This document shows positions 51,690-60,310 of a stretch of 64,000 nucleotides of DNA, one piece after another. The stretch is from Acidobacteriota bacterium. GTDB lineage: Bacteria; Acidobacteriota; Terriglobia; Terriglobales; Acidobacteriaceae. Positions within the stretch are counted from its first letter, which is position 1. The number at the start of each line of letters is the position of its first letter. Location of the stretch: positions 290,940 through 354,939 of the forward strand of contig JAFDVW010000007.1 of the NCBI GenBank assembly GCA_018268755.1, given 5' to 3'. The notes below the pieces were generated by a model that made no database searches, had not been told where the DNA came from, and saw only the letters and a program-made list of their open reading frames with translations. The translations under genes and the position numbers were made by a program.

Positions 51690-52883
51690 CTAAACCACCT
51701 GCTGTTGCTTCAACCCGGCGATCCGCTCTTCGGAATAATGCAGATATTCCTTAAGAACAAATTCCGTGTCTTCTCCTAATTGCGGGGCCCGGCGGTGTTC
51801 TTCTCTCTGCCCCTCATACCGTACCGGCGTATTGACCTCGCGGACCTTGCCGAATTGAGGATGGTCCACTGCAATAATCGTACCGGCCTCTTCCAATCCG
51901 GGAGCGCGCAGCGCCTCCGCCAGCGAACGCACCGGCCCACATGGGACCTTGCCGCGCAATCGCTCCATCCACTCCGCTGTCGTCCGCCTGCGAAAGTGGC
52001 GCTGGATTTCCTGCACGACCAGCTCGCGGTTCTCAAAGCGCACGGCAAACGTGGAAAAACGTGGGTCCTCCGCCAGGCCCGGGTCTTCGAAAGCTTTACA
52101 CAGTTCCTTCCAGAAGTGCTCCTTGCCGCAGAAGATGGTAATGTAGCCATCCTGCGTGGCAAAGGTCTGCACCGGCACCAGGGTCTGATGCGCGGAACCG
52201 GGATACCGCTGCGGGGTAAAGTCTCGGTTCAGGTTCCAGATGGCGAGATAGGTGAGCATGGAATAAGCGGTATCAAGCAGGCTTACTTCGATGTCGCGCC
52301 CCACCCCGCTCTTCTCCGCGGCATAGAGCGCACTGAGCATGGCCATGGCCGCGGCAAAACCCGCCGCGTGGTCAATGATCGAAATTCCGCAGGCGGCGGG
52401 CGGCTCCGTCGGGGCGCCCGTCAGGCTCATGAACCCGGTCAAGGCCTGAATGATGTAATCGTAGCCCGGCTCGCTGGCCTGCGGCCCTTGCGAACCGAAG
52501 GCATTCAGCGAACAACACACAATCTTGGGATTCGCCCCGCGCAAAGCGTCGTAGTTCAATCCCAGCCGGCGTGGCTGGTCTCCCCGCAGGTTGTTGAAGA
52601 CGATATCGACGTTGCGCGCCAGGTCGTGCAGTACGTCCCTGGAACCCGGCTGCCGCAAATTCAAGGTGACGCTTTTTTTATTGCGGTTCCAAGACTGGAA
52701 GTAAAGGCCGTCTCCGCCGCCTGAGTAGGGCGGCACAAAGCGGGAGATTTCTCCTCCCGTGGTGGGGTCTTCGATCTTGATGACCTCCGCGCCCAGGTCT
52801 GCAAGATTGAGGGTGGAAAAAGGCCCCGCGCCAAACTGCTCCACGGCCAGAATGCGAACGCCCTGCAAAGGAAGCTGTTCCAT
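51690..52883 (-). CDS. CaiB/BaiF family (class III) CoA-transferase
   Basis: This 397-residue enzyme belongs to the formyl-CoA-transferase/CaiB-BaiF family, which moves CoA from an acyl-CoA to a free acid. It starts with the typical LPLQGVRILAVEQFGAGPF and LADLGAEVIKIEDP and has the catalytic aspartate region ALTGFMSLTGAPTEPP with GYDYIIQALTG before it. The start is ATG 52883, sharing one base with the MaoC stop codon; a GTG one codon earlier is possible. Together with the MaoC hydratase and CitE-like lyase nearby, it recalls itaconate or other C5-dicarboxylate degradation (CoA transfer, hydration, cleavage to pyruvate and acetyl-CoA). The actual acid is unknown. Confidence 0.9.
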   Translation of the reverse strand: MEQLPLQGVRILAVEQFGAGPFSTLNLADLGAEVIKIEDPTTGGEISRFVPPYSGGGDGLYFQSWNRNKKSVTLNLRQPGSRDVLHDLARNVDIVFNNLRGDQPRRLGLNYDALRGANPKIVCCSLNAFGSQGPQASEPGYDYIIQALTGFMSLTGAPTEPPAACGISIIDHAAGFAAAMAMLSALYAAEKSGVGRDIEVSLLDTAYSMLTYLAIWNLNRDFTPQRYPGSAHQTLVPVQTFATQDGYITIFCGKEHFWKELCKAFEDPGLAEDPRFSTFAVRFENRELVVQEIQRHFRRRTTAEWMERLRGKVPCGPVRSLAEALRAPGLEEAGTIIAVDHPQFGKVREVNTPVRYEGQREEHRRAPQLGEDTEFVLKEYLHYSEERIAGLKQQQVV

Positions 52884-53344
52884 CACCGTGGCCCTACGGG
52901 ACGTTTGGGAATCATGACATCGCGGCGGAACGAAAGCACAGGCTCGTCCTTCTGGTTATAAGCAACCGTCTCCAGCGATACGATGCCGCGGTCGGGCTTG
53001 CTGGCGGATTCACGCTTGCCCAGGATCCGGCTGGAAGCATAGATGGTATCGCCGGCAAAAACCGGTGCCAGATGCTTGACCGCATCGTAGCCGAGATTGG
53101 CGATCGCGCGCCCGCTGATGTCCGCCACACTGACCCCCACGGCAATACTGAACACCAGCGTGCCAACTACCAGGCACTGTCTGTGCTGCGTGCTCTCCGC
53201 ATAATGCGAATCAATGTGGAGCGGGTGCTGGTTCATAGTCAGCAGCGAGAACCAGGTATTGTCGACCTCGGAGATGGTACGCCCCGGCCAGTGGCGAAAT
53301 TCCTGGCCAACCTCGAACTCTTCGAAATAGCGTCCGAATGACAC
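52883..53344 (-). CDS. MaoC-type (R-specific) enoyl-CoA hydratase
   Basis: This 153-residue hot-dog-fold protein is a MaoC-like hydratase. It has FEVGQEFRHWPGRTISEVDN, the catalytic region LLTMNQHPLHIDSHYAESTQ with its Asp/His pair, and the second half LAPVFAGDTIYASSRIL. I place the start at GTG 53344, where GGAAGGGA gives a ribosome site; a longer frame from 53389 would overlap the upstream gene by 35 bases. The family includes itaconyl- and mesaconyl-CoA hydratases, which fits the adjacent CoA-transferase and the CitE-like lyase at 55686. It is translationally linked to the CoA-transferase gene. Confidence 0.88.
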   Translation of the reverse strand: MSFGRYFEEFEVGQEFRHWPGRTISEVDNTWFSLLTMNQHPLHIDSHYAESTQHRQCLVVGTLVFSIAVGVSVADISGRAIANLGYDAVKHLAPVFAGDTIYASSRILGKRESASKPDRGIVSLETVAYNQKDEPVLSFRRDVMIPKRPVGPR

Positions 53345-53354
53345 AGTTCCCTTC

Positions 53355-54515
53355 CTAGGCCGGCAACGCGTTGGCGCGATATTGCTCAATCAACTCCGTG
53401 CGCAAAGGCATGCCTAACCCGGGCGCGTCGGGCACATGCATATATCCACCGGCAATGCGCGGCTGCTTTTCCGGAAGCTCGAACCACAGCGGGTCCCGCT
53501 CCGGATTGGGAAAGATTTCAACATATAAACCGTGGGGAATCGCCGTCAGTAGATGCAATGCCACTTGCGGCTCCTCGTGATGCGCCATTCCGATATTCAT
53601 GGGCCCGGCCATAGAGGCGACCCGGCGCCACTCAGTGATCCCGCCGGCGATGGTGACGTCGACATTCAATGCGTCGACGGCATGGGCCGTGACCAGATCG
53701 CGGCAGCCGTAGGCGGATATTTCTCCCTGCCCGGCCACCACCGGAATCCCACCTTGCGCGCGCACCAGTTGCAGACCCTGCAGCTGGTCGTACCATTGCA
53801 CGGGTTCCTCAAACCAGCGCACTTTGTAGGGTTTCACGCGCGCACAAAACTCAAGCGCCTCGCTCACCGTCCACGCCTGATTGGCGTCGCAGGCGATCAC
53901 AAAATCGTCTCCCACCGCTTCGCGCACCAGGCGCACACGATCGGCATCCTCCGCCGGCGTCAAACCCCCGACCTTCAACTTCATGCCGTACATTCCGCCT
54001 TCTTTGTAAGCGACGACTTCCTGGCGAAGATCGGCTTCTCCGGCGCCGCGCACATAATAGCCGCCAATGGCGATGACCGGCACCTTGTCGCGATAGCCGC
54101 CGAGCAGTTTGCTGACCGATGTCCCCATGGATTTACCGATGGCGTCCCACAGGGCGATGTCGACGCCGGCAATGGCCTGCATAAGAATGGCCCGGTTCGC
54201 CAGATCAAGAACATGGATGCCGCGGTTCATCTGCCCCAGCTTCTTGTCACCGAACATGCGATGCCAGAGCCGTTCCACGTTCATGGCGTCTTCGCCGAGC
54301 AGCAACTCCTGGAACCGGCCATTGATCAGCCCGCAAACATCTTTCTGATAGCGTTCTTCATCTCCTCCGAAGACTTGGCCGACTACGCCGTTGGCCAGGC
54401 GGACTTCAGTGACGAGGGTATAGCGCGATTGAATCGCGTAAGTGCCACCACGAAAAACTTTATCGAGCTTGCGCTCGATGGGAATGGCCCGAACTTCTAC
54501 AATTTTGGAATTCAT
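53355..54515 (-). CDS. Mandelate racemase/muconate lactonizing-type enolase, probable sugar-acid dehydratase
   Basis: This 386-residue enolase-superfamily protein has Lys179/Lys181 (MKLKVGG), metal ligands Asp210 (CDANQAW), Glu236 (FEEP) and Glu265 (GQGEIS), and a histidine pair 312-313 (HHEEPQ) near the end. The residue set fits the mandelate-racemase subgroup, many of which dehydrate aldonic or uronic acids to 2-keto-3-deoxy acids. The E2 gene upstream overlaps its start by four bases (ATGA), and the MaoC gene follows after 10 bases. It differs clearly from the second enolase at 57304-58431, so two different acids, or two steps, may be handled. Confidence 0.87.
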   Translation of the reverse strand: MNSKIVEVRAIPIERKLDKVFRGGTYAIQSRYTLVTEVRLANGVVGQVFGGDEERYQKDVCGLINGRFQELLLGEDAMNVERLWHRMFGDKKLGQMNRGIHVLDLANRAILMQAIAGVDIALWDAIGKSMGTSVSKLLGGYRDKVPVIAIGGYYVRGAGEADLRQEVVAYKEGGMYGMKLKVGGLTPAEDADRVRLVREAVGDDFVIACDANQAWTVSEALEFCARVKPYKVRWFEEPVQWYDQLQGLQLVRAQGGIPVVAGQGEISAYGCRDLVTAHAVDALNVDVTIAGGITEWRRVASMAGPMNIGMAHHEEPQVALHLLTAIPHGLYVEIFPNPERDPLWFELPEKQPRIAGGYMHVPDAPGLGMPLRTELIEQYRANALPA

Positions 54516-55621
54516 GAGGTGGTTGCGCTTTCCGGTAGCCGATGGATCTCTTCCTGCCAGGCCGCTAGAAACTTCCCCGCCAGCGCGCCGTCGATATGAC
54601 GATGATCAGCGGCCAGGGTGGCCCACATCCTCCAACCGGCGCGGACCTGGCCCTCTTCCACTACAGCCTGCTGCGTGATTTGCCCGGTTGCAAGAATGGC
54701 GATTTGTGGTGTGTTGATGATGGGAGCAAATAAATCGACACCGAACATCCCCAGATTGGTCAAAGTGAAATTCGCCGTCTGCAAGTGCTCCGGCTGCAAC
54801 TTGCGCGATTGCGCCAGAGAGGTCAGTTTTCGGCGCACATCCGCCAGCCCCGCCAGCGTCAAAGTGTCGGCCCCAGGAATGGCCGGAGTCACCACGCCGT
54901 GCTCGGTATCGACTGCGAAAGCCAGAGACAGATTTACTCCACCCGCGGGAGGAGAAAAAAGCACCTGGGGAAACCGCGTCAACGTCTCTGCCAGCGTCAG
55001 CAAGACCAGGTCGGTGTAACTAATGGGCCGATCTTTGCTGGACAGTACATCCTTGGCCCGGACAAGCGAATCCATGACCATGGAGCGCACAATGTGAATG
55101 TGCGGAACATTCTTCCAGGCTTCTGTCACATGCTCGGCCAGCGCGCGCCTGCGGGAGGTTTGCGGAGCAGACTTTACTTGCGCCTCCACATCTTCCTCGG
55201 TAATGCGGCCGCCCGGACCTGAACCCCGGACCACCTGCAGAGCAACGCCTAGCTCCTTGGCGCGGCGCCGCGCCGCCGGCGTCGCCGCCAGCGGAGGAGC
55301 CGTAGGGTCGTTTTTCGCTTTCCCCAAAGTCTGCGGGGCCTCGACAACCGGAGTGTGCGCCGGGCCGTTTTCTGGGACCACCTCTCCCGGCTGGCCGATC
55401 CAGCCGATCACCTGGTCGACCTGGACTTCTCCGCTCTCCCACAGAATGCTGAGCAAAACTCCTTCCACCGGCGCGGGAAGCTCTACGATGGCCTTGTCCG
55501 TCTCCAGCTCGAGCAACATCTCATCTTTTGCAATAGGGTCTCCGACTTTGCGGACCCACTGCAAAATCGTTCCCCGCTCCATGGAGATCGTGGCTTTCGG
55601 CACTACAATCGGTGTCGGCAT
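54512..55621 (-). CDS. Dihydrolipoamide acyltransferase (E2) of the 2-oxoacid dehydrogenase
   Basis: This 369-residue protein has one lipoyl domain (about residues 1-75) with the modified Lys43 in ELETDKAIVELP. A peripheral-subunit-binding domain (about 113-150: TPAARRRAKELGVALQVVRG, GRITEEDV) and a catalytic domain (about 160-365) follow, ending in the DHRHIDGALAGKFL active-site motif. The E2 catalytic part is somewhat short compared with common E2 chains of 400 or more residues, but the motif is intact. It is the first gene of a six-gene minus-strand operon (E2, enolase, MaoC, CoA-transferase, E1 beta, E1 alpha). A promoter is visible at 55639-55668. E3 must come from elsewhere. Confidence 0.92.
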   Translation of the reverse strand: MPTPIVVPKATISMERGTILQWVRKVGDPIAKDEMLLELETDKAIVELPAPVEGVLLSILWESGEVQVDQVIGWIGQPGEVVPENGPAHTPVVEAPQTLGKAKNDPTAPPLAATPAARRRAKELGVALQVVRGSGPGGRITEEDVEAQVKSAPQTSRRRALAEHVTEAWKNVPHIHIVRSMVMDSLVRAKDVLSSKDRPISYTDLVLLTLAETLTRFPQVLFSPPAGGVNLSLAFAVDTEHGVVTPAIPGADTLTLAGLADVRRKLTSLAQSRKLQPEHLQTANFTLTNLGMFGVDLFAPIINTPQIAILATGQITQQAVVEEGQVRAGWRMWATLAADHRHIDGALAGKFLAAWQEEIHRLPESATTS

Positions 55622-55638
55622 ACGTCCAGAACTGGTGG

Positions 55639-55668
55639 ATCATATCAATTTCGTATGTTTCTTTACAA
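55639..55668 (-). promoter_or_regulatory. Probable promoter of the E2-led catabolic operon
   Basis: TTGTAA (55668-55663), an 18-base spacer and TATGAT (55644-55639) resemble a housekeeping promoter. Transcription would begin near 55632, about 11 bases before the E2 start codon at 55621. The 64-bp gap also serves the divergent lyase gene. Confidence 0.5.
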
Positions 55669-55685
55669 GCTTTTTGTTTAATATT

Positions 55686-56552
55686 ATGAACATGCATTCC
55701 CTTCCCTGGCGGCGTTCCTGGCTGTTTGTGCCGGGCCATGAACCACGCAAAATCGAACGCGCACTTTCCTCCGCGGCGGATGCGGTCATCCTGGATTGGG
55801 AAGACGCTGTACTTCCCCAAGACAAGGCCAAAGCCCGGTCATGCACGCACGAGGCCTGTGCCTCGTATTCCGGAAATAAATCTGTGCTGATCAGAATCAA
55901 CTCACCCCGTAGTGAATCCTTTGCCGGCGATCTGCGGGCGTTGCGCTCGATCCAGCCTACCGGCATCATGATTCCCAAGTGCGAATCCCCCGACGATCTG
56001 AAAGATATGACCGCGTCTTTTCCGGATCAGGAGCTCTGGCTGGTCCCCTTACTGGAGACTCCACGGGGCGTGTTGCGCGCGGAAGAAATCGCCGGCGCAT
56101 CCAACCGGGTCGCCGGTCTGGCCTTTGGCGCCCATGATTTCGCCGCGACCACAGGCATCCATCCATCGGAAAACGAGCTCGAGTTCCTCATGGCCCGGAG
56201 CCGGATTGTGACCGTGGCCCGGGCCTACGGTCTGGCTGCGCTTGACTCTCCGGCCGCCGCGCTGGAGGATGCGCGCGCGGTGCAGCAAAGCGCGGCGCAC
56301 GCCTATCGTCTGGGATTCACCGGCAAGCTCGCGATTCATCCCACGCAACTCGAAGCCATCCACGCAGCTTTCGCGCCTAGTGCGGAAGAAGCCCGCGAAG
56401 CGGAAGATCTTTTGCGGCAAGCTGAGTCCCGGCAGGCCGGCGCGTTTTCCTGGAAGGGACAAATGGTGGATAAAGCTGTCCTCGAGAAGGCGCGGGCGAT
56501 TATGCAACGATTTCAGGCCGCCAAAGCCAGCGCTCCCTCGGGTAAAAACTAA
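55686..56552 (+). CDS. CitE/HpcH-family acyl-CoA lyase-like protein
   Basis: This 288-residue TIM-barrel protein belongs to the HpcH/HpaI-CitE family. It begins RRSWLFVPGHEPRKIERAL and has AVILDWEDAVLPQDK with the metal Asp/Glu, RINSP and the glutamate region PLLETPRGVL. It ends with FTGKLAIHPTQLEAIH, typical of citryl-, malyl- and citramalyl-CoA lyases. With the MaoC hydratase and CaiB transferase it completes a CoA-activation, hydration and cleavage route. I chose ATG 55686; the frame is open upstream but overlaps the E2 gene and carries no domain. No ribosome site is seen, so ATG 55692 or a leaderless start is possible. It converges with the SDR gene, with four bases shared. Confidence 0.87.
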   Translation: MNMHSLPWRRSWLFVPGHEPRKIERALSSAADAVILDWEDAVLPQDKAKARSCTHEACASYSGNKSVLIRINSPRSESFAGDLRALRSIQPTGIMIPKCESPDDLKDMTASFPDQELWLVPLLETPRGVLRAEEIAGASNRVAGLAFGAHDFAATTGIHPSENELEFLMARSRIVTVARAYGLAALDSPAAALEDARAVQQSAAHAYRLGFTGKLAIHPTQLEAIHAAFAPSAEEAREAEDLLRQAESRQAGAFSWKGQMVDKAVLEKARAIMQRFQAAKASAPSGKN

Positions 56553-57283
56553 GTCATGCACCAACCACCGTTCACGTCCAGCGTCATGCCCGTGAGGTAA
56601 GACGCAGCCGGGGAAGCCAGGAAAGCGATGGAAGCCGCTACTTCTTCTGGTCGCGCTAGACGCTGCAGCGGAATGGATGCGCTAATCTGCTGGAGCCTTT
56701 CCGGACTGACGCCGCGCACCAGATCGGATTCCACCGGGCCAGGCGCTACGGCATTCACCAGAATCTCGGGGGCCAATTCGCGCGCCATGGCCTTGGTCAT
56801 GGCAATGATTGCGCCCTTGGTCCCGCTGTAAATGCAGGCGTCCACGGCGGCGCCGGCTCTTCCCGCGTAGGAAGCCACACTGATAATGCGGCCTTTCGTC
56901 TTGCGCAATTCCGGGATGGCGGCCTGGGAGCAGAAAAACATGCTCTTCTGGTTGATGCCGACGATCTTGTCCCAATCTTCTTCGCTGGAGTCGAGGATGG
57001 AGCGGCGGGGGCAAATCCCTACATTATTAATGAGCAGATCGAGCTTTCCAAATTTCTCCACACAAACCCGGATGACTTTCTGGCAGTCGACGGGAGAGGA
57101 AAGGTCCGCCTCGATCGCGGCCCCTTGCACATGCCTGGCAATCGACTCGGCCGCTTCCCGGTTCACGTCCGCAAGTAACACGCGAGCCCCACGCTTAGCC
57201 AGCAGGTGGGCCGTAGCGGAGCCGATCGCTCCCGCTCCGCCAGTAATGACCGCGACTTTGTTCTCCAGGCTGAACTCGTCCAT
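56549..57283 (-). CDS. Short-chain dehydrogenase (FabG-like)
   Basis: This 244-residue classical SDR enzyme has the cofactor motif TGGAGAIGSATAHLL (about residues 14-28), the NNVG motif, Ser in SVASYAG and the catalytic YSGTK (about 150-154). It most likely oxidises or reduces a sugar or hydroxy-acid intermediate with NAD(P). The Asp in LLADVNREAA after the second strand suggests NAD preference. It is downstream of the second enolase gene by 20 bases and is the last gene of a four-gene minus-strand group (isomerase, SDR, enolase, SDR). Confidence 0.9.
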   Translation of the reverse strand: MDEFSLENKVAVITGGAGAIGSATAHLLAKRGARVLLADVNREAAESIARHVQGAAIEADLSSPVDCQKVIRVCVEKFGKLDLLINNVGICPRRSILDSSEEDWDKIVGINQKSMFFCSQAAIPELRKTKGRIISVASYAGRAGAAVDACIYSGTKGAIIAMTKAMARELAPEILVNAVAPGPVESDLVRGVSPERLQQISASIPLQRLARPEEVAASIAFLASPAASYLTGMTLDVNGGWCMT

Positions 57284-57303
57284 GCCGGGCTCCTGGTGCT
57301 CGC

Positions 57304-58431
57304 TTAGGCCATGAGATATTTCTGCACAACTTTTTCATTCACCGTGATTCCCAGCCCAGGGGCTTCGCGCACATCCAACCAGCCGTCTTTCTGTATCCAG
57401 GGATCACTGACCAGCTCATGCTGCATGGGAGATTCATGCGGCTTAAAATCCATGGCTTCGACATGCGAAGAACTGGCCATGAGATGGAGCGACGCAGCTG
57501 TATTGATCGCGCTGCTCCAGCTGTGCATGGAGAACGACAGGTTCTCCAGCTCAATCAGCTCGATGACTTTACGGCATCCAGTAATTCCCAGGCAACGGCC
57601 CGGATCCATCTGCACGACATCGACGGCGCCCGCGGCGATGACCCGGCGATAAGCTTCTGGAGTCCATTCCTGCTCTCCGGTTCCCACTCTCGTGGCCACC
57701 GCCTGGCGAAGCTGGGCATGGGCCTTGAGATCATGCGGAGGCAGCGGTTCTTCAATCCAGTGCAAGCGATGTTCTTCCAGGGCCCGTGTCCACTGGATGG
57801 CCTCCTGCACGTTCCACTTCACGCGCGCCCCCAGAATATCGAACACCAGCTTGGTATCTTCGCCGATGACTTCGCGAATACGCCGGGCCAACTCGAGATC
57901 GCGCTTGCGGTTCAAGCCAAATGCGGTAGCCGGCGTCTTCCCCCATCCTCCCTTCACCAGCTGATATCCCTCCTGATAAAAGGAAGAAAACTCCTTCAGC
58001 ATGCCATCGAGATTTTCTGTCTCCAGATGAATGGAGGCCATGACCAGGACGCGCTTGTGGATCTGTCCCAACAAACGGCAGACCGATTGCCCCAGCAATT
58101 TCCCCCGCAGATCCCATAAAGCCGTGTCCACCGCGCTGATAGCAAAGCCGGCGACGCCTTGCGGCCCATACCACCAGACGCGCCCCAGCATGGTGCGCCA
58201 CAGGCGCTCCACATCAATTGGGTCCTCCCCCAGCAGGAGCGGAGCGTACCCTTTTTCCACGATGGTCTTCACCGCGACCGCGGATTCAGGAAACTGCGAA
58301 ATGCATTCTCCCCAGCCCACTGCCCCGTCAGCGGTCTCAATGCGCACCAGCGTGACATGACGCTGGTTGCCATAATCGTGCGGCTCGGGATATTGCAAGG
58401 GAAACGCCTGGATGGATTGGATCTTGGTCAC
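57304..58431 (-). CDS. Second mandelate racemase-type enolase
   Basis: This 375-residue enolase-superfamily protein has a capping-domain N-terminus (IQAFPLQYPEPHDYGNQRHV). Metal-ligand candidates are Asp198 (VFDILGARVKW), Glu227 (IEEPLPP) and Glu253 (GTGEQE), with His303 (SMHSWSSAIN) as the likely base. The lysine motif on strand 2 is reduced to Lys160-Gly-Gly, where many relatives have KxK, so the chemistry may differ from the first enolase. It lies between two SDR genes with gaps of 12 and 20 bases. A sugar-acid dehydratase is the best guess. Confidence 0.85.
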   Translation of the reverse strand: MTKIQSIQAFPLQYPEPHDYGNQRHVTLVRIETADGAVGWGECISQFPESAVAVKTIVEKGYAPLLLGEDPIDVERLWRTMLGRVWWYGPQGVAGFAISAVDTALWDLRGKLLGQSVCRLLGQIHKRVLVMASIHLETENLDGMLKEFSSFYQEGYQLVKGGWGKTPATAFGLNRKRDLELARRIREVIGEDTKLVFDILGARVKWNVQEAIQWTRALEEHRLHWIEEPLPPHDLKAHAQLRQAVATRVGTGEQEWTPEAYRRVIAAGAVDVVQMDPGRCLGITGCRKVIELIELENLSFSMHSWSSAINTAASLHLMASSSHVEAMDFKPHESPMQHELVSDPWIQKDGWLDVREAPGLGITVNEKVVQKYLMA

Positions 58432-58443
58432 GAAAACAAGCCC

Positions 58444-59235
58444 TCAGTCATTTTGCAAAGGAACGTTGTACTCGGCAGCGGCCAGAAGCCCGCCGTCTAC
58501 GATGTGAGTAATGCCGGTAATGCCTTCGGAATCGGGTCCAACCAGATAAAGCGCGGCACGGGCCACATCTTCTGGAGAGAGGATTTTGCCCAAGGGGACC
58601 CGCGCCAGCCGCGCGCGGATGTTTCTTTCGCCCTCTTCTCCATATCCCATATGTTCGCGCAGCATCGGGGTATCGGTAATGCCCGGGCAAATACAATTCA
58701 CGCGGATGCCATCGCGCCCGTAGTCCAGGGCCAAGGATTTGGTGAATAATGCCACTGCCCCCTTCGATGCAATGTACGCCGGCGTTCCCAGTTGGCCGGT
58801 AAAACTGCCGATCGATCCCGTGTTCAAAATGGCCCCGCCGCCACTTCGCCGCAGATGCGGGATGGCATGCTTGCAGCCGAAGAAAACCGCCTTCAGGTTC
58901 ACCGCCATCAGCCGGTCCCACTCTTCCTCGGTCATGCTTTCCACGGACTTCACCATCACGAGGCCGGCATTGTTAAAAAGAATGTCCAACCGGCCCCAAC
59001 GGGCCACGGTGCGGTCCACCGCCCCCTGGACCTGGAGTTCCTTCCCGACATCTGCAGCTTCGCCGATTACCTCTCCACCCTTCTGGCGAGCCAGTTGGAC
59101 GGTCTCCGCCAGATGCTCGGCATGCCGATCGATGGCTGTGACCTTTGCCCCTTCGCGGGCAAAGCACAAAGCACTGGCCCGGCCAATTCCGCCGGCAGCG
59201 CCGGTTACGATTGCTACTTTTCCCGCCAGCTTCAC
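58444..59235 (-). CDS. Short-chain dehydrogenase (glucose-dehydrogenase-like)
   Basis: This 263-residue classical SDR has TGAAGGIGRASALCF (about residues 11-25), NNAG (about 86-89), Ser in TGSIGSF and catalytic YIASK (about 155-159). The GTG start at 59235 overlaps the stop of the isomerase gene (GTGA) and has an AGGAG site ten bases away; longer frames are therefore rejected. Relatives oxidise sugars such as fucose, galactose or rhamnose to lactones. In this cluster it may produce the lactone or acid that the enolase then dehydrates. Confidence 0.9.
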   Translation of the reverse strand: MKLAGKVAIVTGAAGGIGRASALCFAREGAKVTAIDRHAEHLAETVQLARQKGGEVIGEAADVGKELQVQGAVDRTVARWGRLDILFNNAGLVMVKSVESMTEEEWDRLMAVNLKAVFFGCKHAIPHLRRSGGGAILNTGSIGSFTGQLGTPAYIASKGAVALFTKSLALDYGRDGIRVNCICPGITDTPMLREHMGYGEEGERNIRARLARVPLGKILSPEDVARAALYLVGPDSEGITGITHIVDGGLLAAAEYNVPLQND

Positions 59236-60080
59236 CGCAGAGATTCTCCTATCGAGCGCAGATGATCGCGCAACAAAATCGTCTCGCTCACATTGTCGAC
59301 TTCGTTGCAGTGCTCCCAGTCGATCCACACATATTCCACGGCAAACCATCCCGAGTATGCATGATCGGCCAGCTTTCGCACCAGATCGGCAAAATCAATG
59401 GCATTGTGCTTGAACGACGCCTGCAAGCGCTGCGGATTGGCGCACCGGGCATGCACGTGCGAGGCGCGCGGAATCAATGGGTCAGCCTGCTCCTGGGCAA
59501 TGCCTTGCGCAATGAAGTGGCCTAGGTCCAACGTAAGCGAAAGGGCCGGGACTTGGACGAGCAATTGTTCCGCCAGCTCAGGTCTTGGAATGATCGAGCC
59601 GATGTGCCCTTCCACGGAAAACCTGATCCCGGCCTGCGCCGCTTTTTCACACCGCCACGCGAGTTCATCGGCACAGCGGGAAAGCGATGCCGCGATTCCC
59701 TCTTCTTCAAAAACAATGCCAGGCAACAGGCTAAGATGATGTGAATTACAGGCCAGAGCGAATTGCAGAATGCGTTCGAAATAGTCTCGCGATTTGCGGC
59801 GCACCGCAGCCTCGGGATGATTTGGGCAAAGATCGGCAAAGGTCGCGCCGGGAATCCCGAAAACATCAGCCACGACCAGCCCGGCATTTTCCACAGCGCG
59901 GCGCACCTCGGAGCCGGCGCGCTCGGGCTGCGCCAGGGCTTCCGTGGGTTTCAGATGGGAACGCCCCTCAAACAAGGAGACATCTATGCCGGTGAAGCCC
60001 ATGTCACGGGCCAGGCGCAGCGACTGCTGCCATGCCAGCAGCGGGAAACTGTAGTCAGCGGTTGCGAGTCGGGGGTTCAC
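59232..60080 (-). CDS. Sugar phosphate isomerase/epimerase-like TIM-barrel protein
   Basis: This 282-residue protein belongs to the xylose-isomerase-like TIM-barrel (AP-endonuclease 2) family. It shows RLATADYSFPLLAWQQSLRL at the start, then the metal-ligand strands FSVEGHIGSII, LTLDLGHFIAQG, HVHARC and WFAVEYVWIDW. The GTG start at 60080 lies directly after a TTGACA/TAGATT promoter, so the mRNA may be nearly leaderless. It is the first gene of the isomerase, SDR, enolase, SDR group and overlaps the SDR gene by four bases. It could epimerise a keto-sugar or hexulosonate. Confidence 0.85.
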   Translation of the reverse strand: MNPRLATADYSFPLLAWQQSLRLARDMGFTGIDVSLFEGRSHLKPTEALAQPERAGSEVRRAVENAGLVVADVFGIPGATFADLCPNHPEAAVRRKSRDYFERILQFALACNSHHLSLLPGIVFEEEGIAASLSRCADELAWRCEKAAQAGIRFSVEGHIGSIIPRPELAEQLLVQVPALSLTLDLGHFIAQGIAQEQADPLIPRASHVHARCANPQRLQASFKHNAIDFADLVRKLADHAYSGWFAVEYVWIDWEHCNEVDNVSETILLRDHLRSIGESLR

Positions 60081-60089
60081 GGAGTCTCA

Positions 60090-60118
60090 AATCTACAAGT
60101 GGGAAAATTTCATGTCAA
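60090..60118 (-). promoter_or_regulatory. Housekeeping-type promoter of the isomerase-led operon
   Basis: TTGACA (60118-60113), exactly 17 bases and TAGATT (60095-60090) form a good promoter. The expected start point (about 60083) is two or three bases before the GTG start codon at 60080. This mirrors the arrangement at the aldehyde dehydrogenase gene. Confidence 0.55.
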
Positions 60119-60310
60119 GAATCAAGGTTCTTTATAGGAATATTGTCGGCTCCCCGGCCCAACCCTCGGGCTTTGCCCACGGCCGCCTCGCATCTTCCCT
60201 ATCTGGCGCAGAAATTGTTTCTCTCCGCCCCCGGGCCCGCCCAAACTCCTGTAGTATACTTTTTTCTTTTTGAGCATCAATTTTCAGTCAAAGCAAATCG
60301 AGGACAGATC

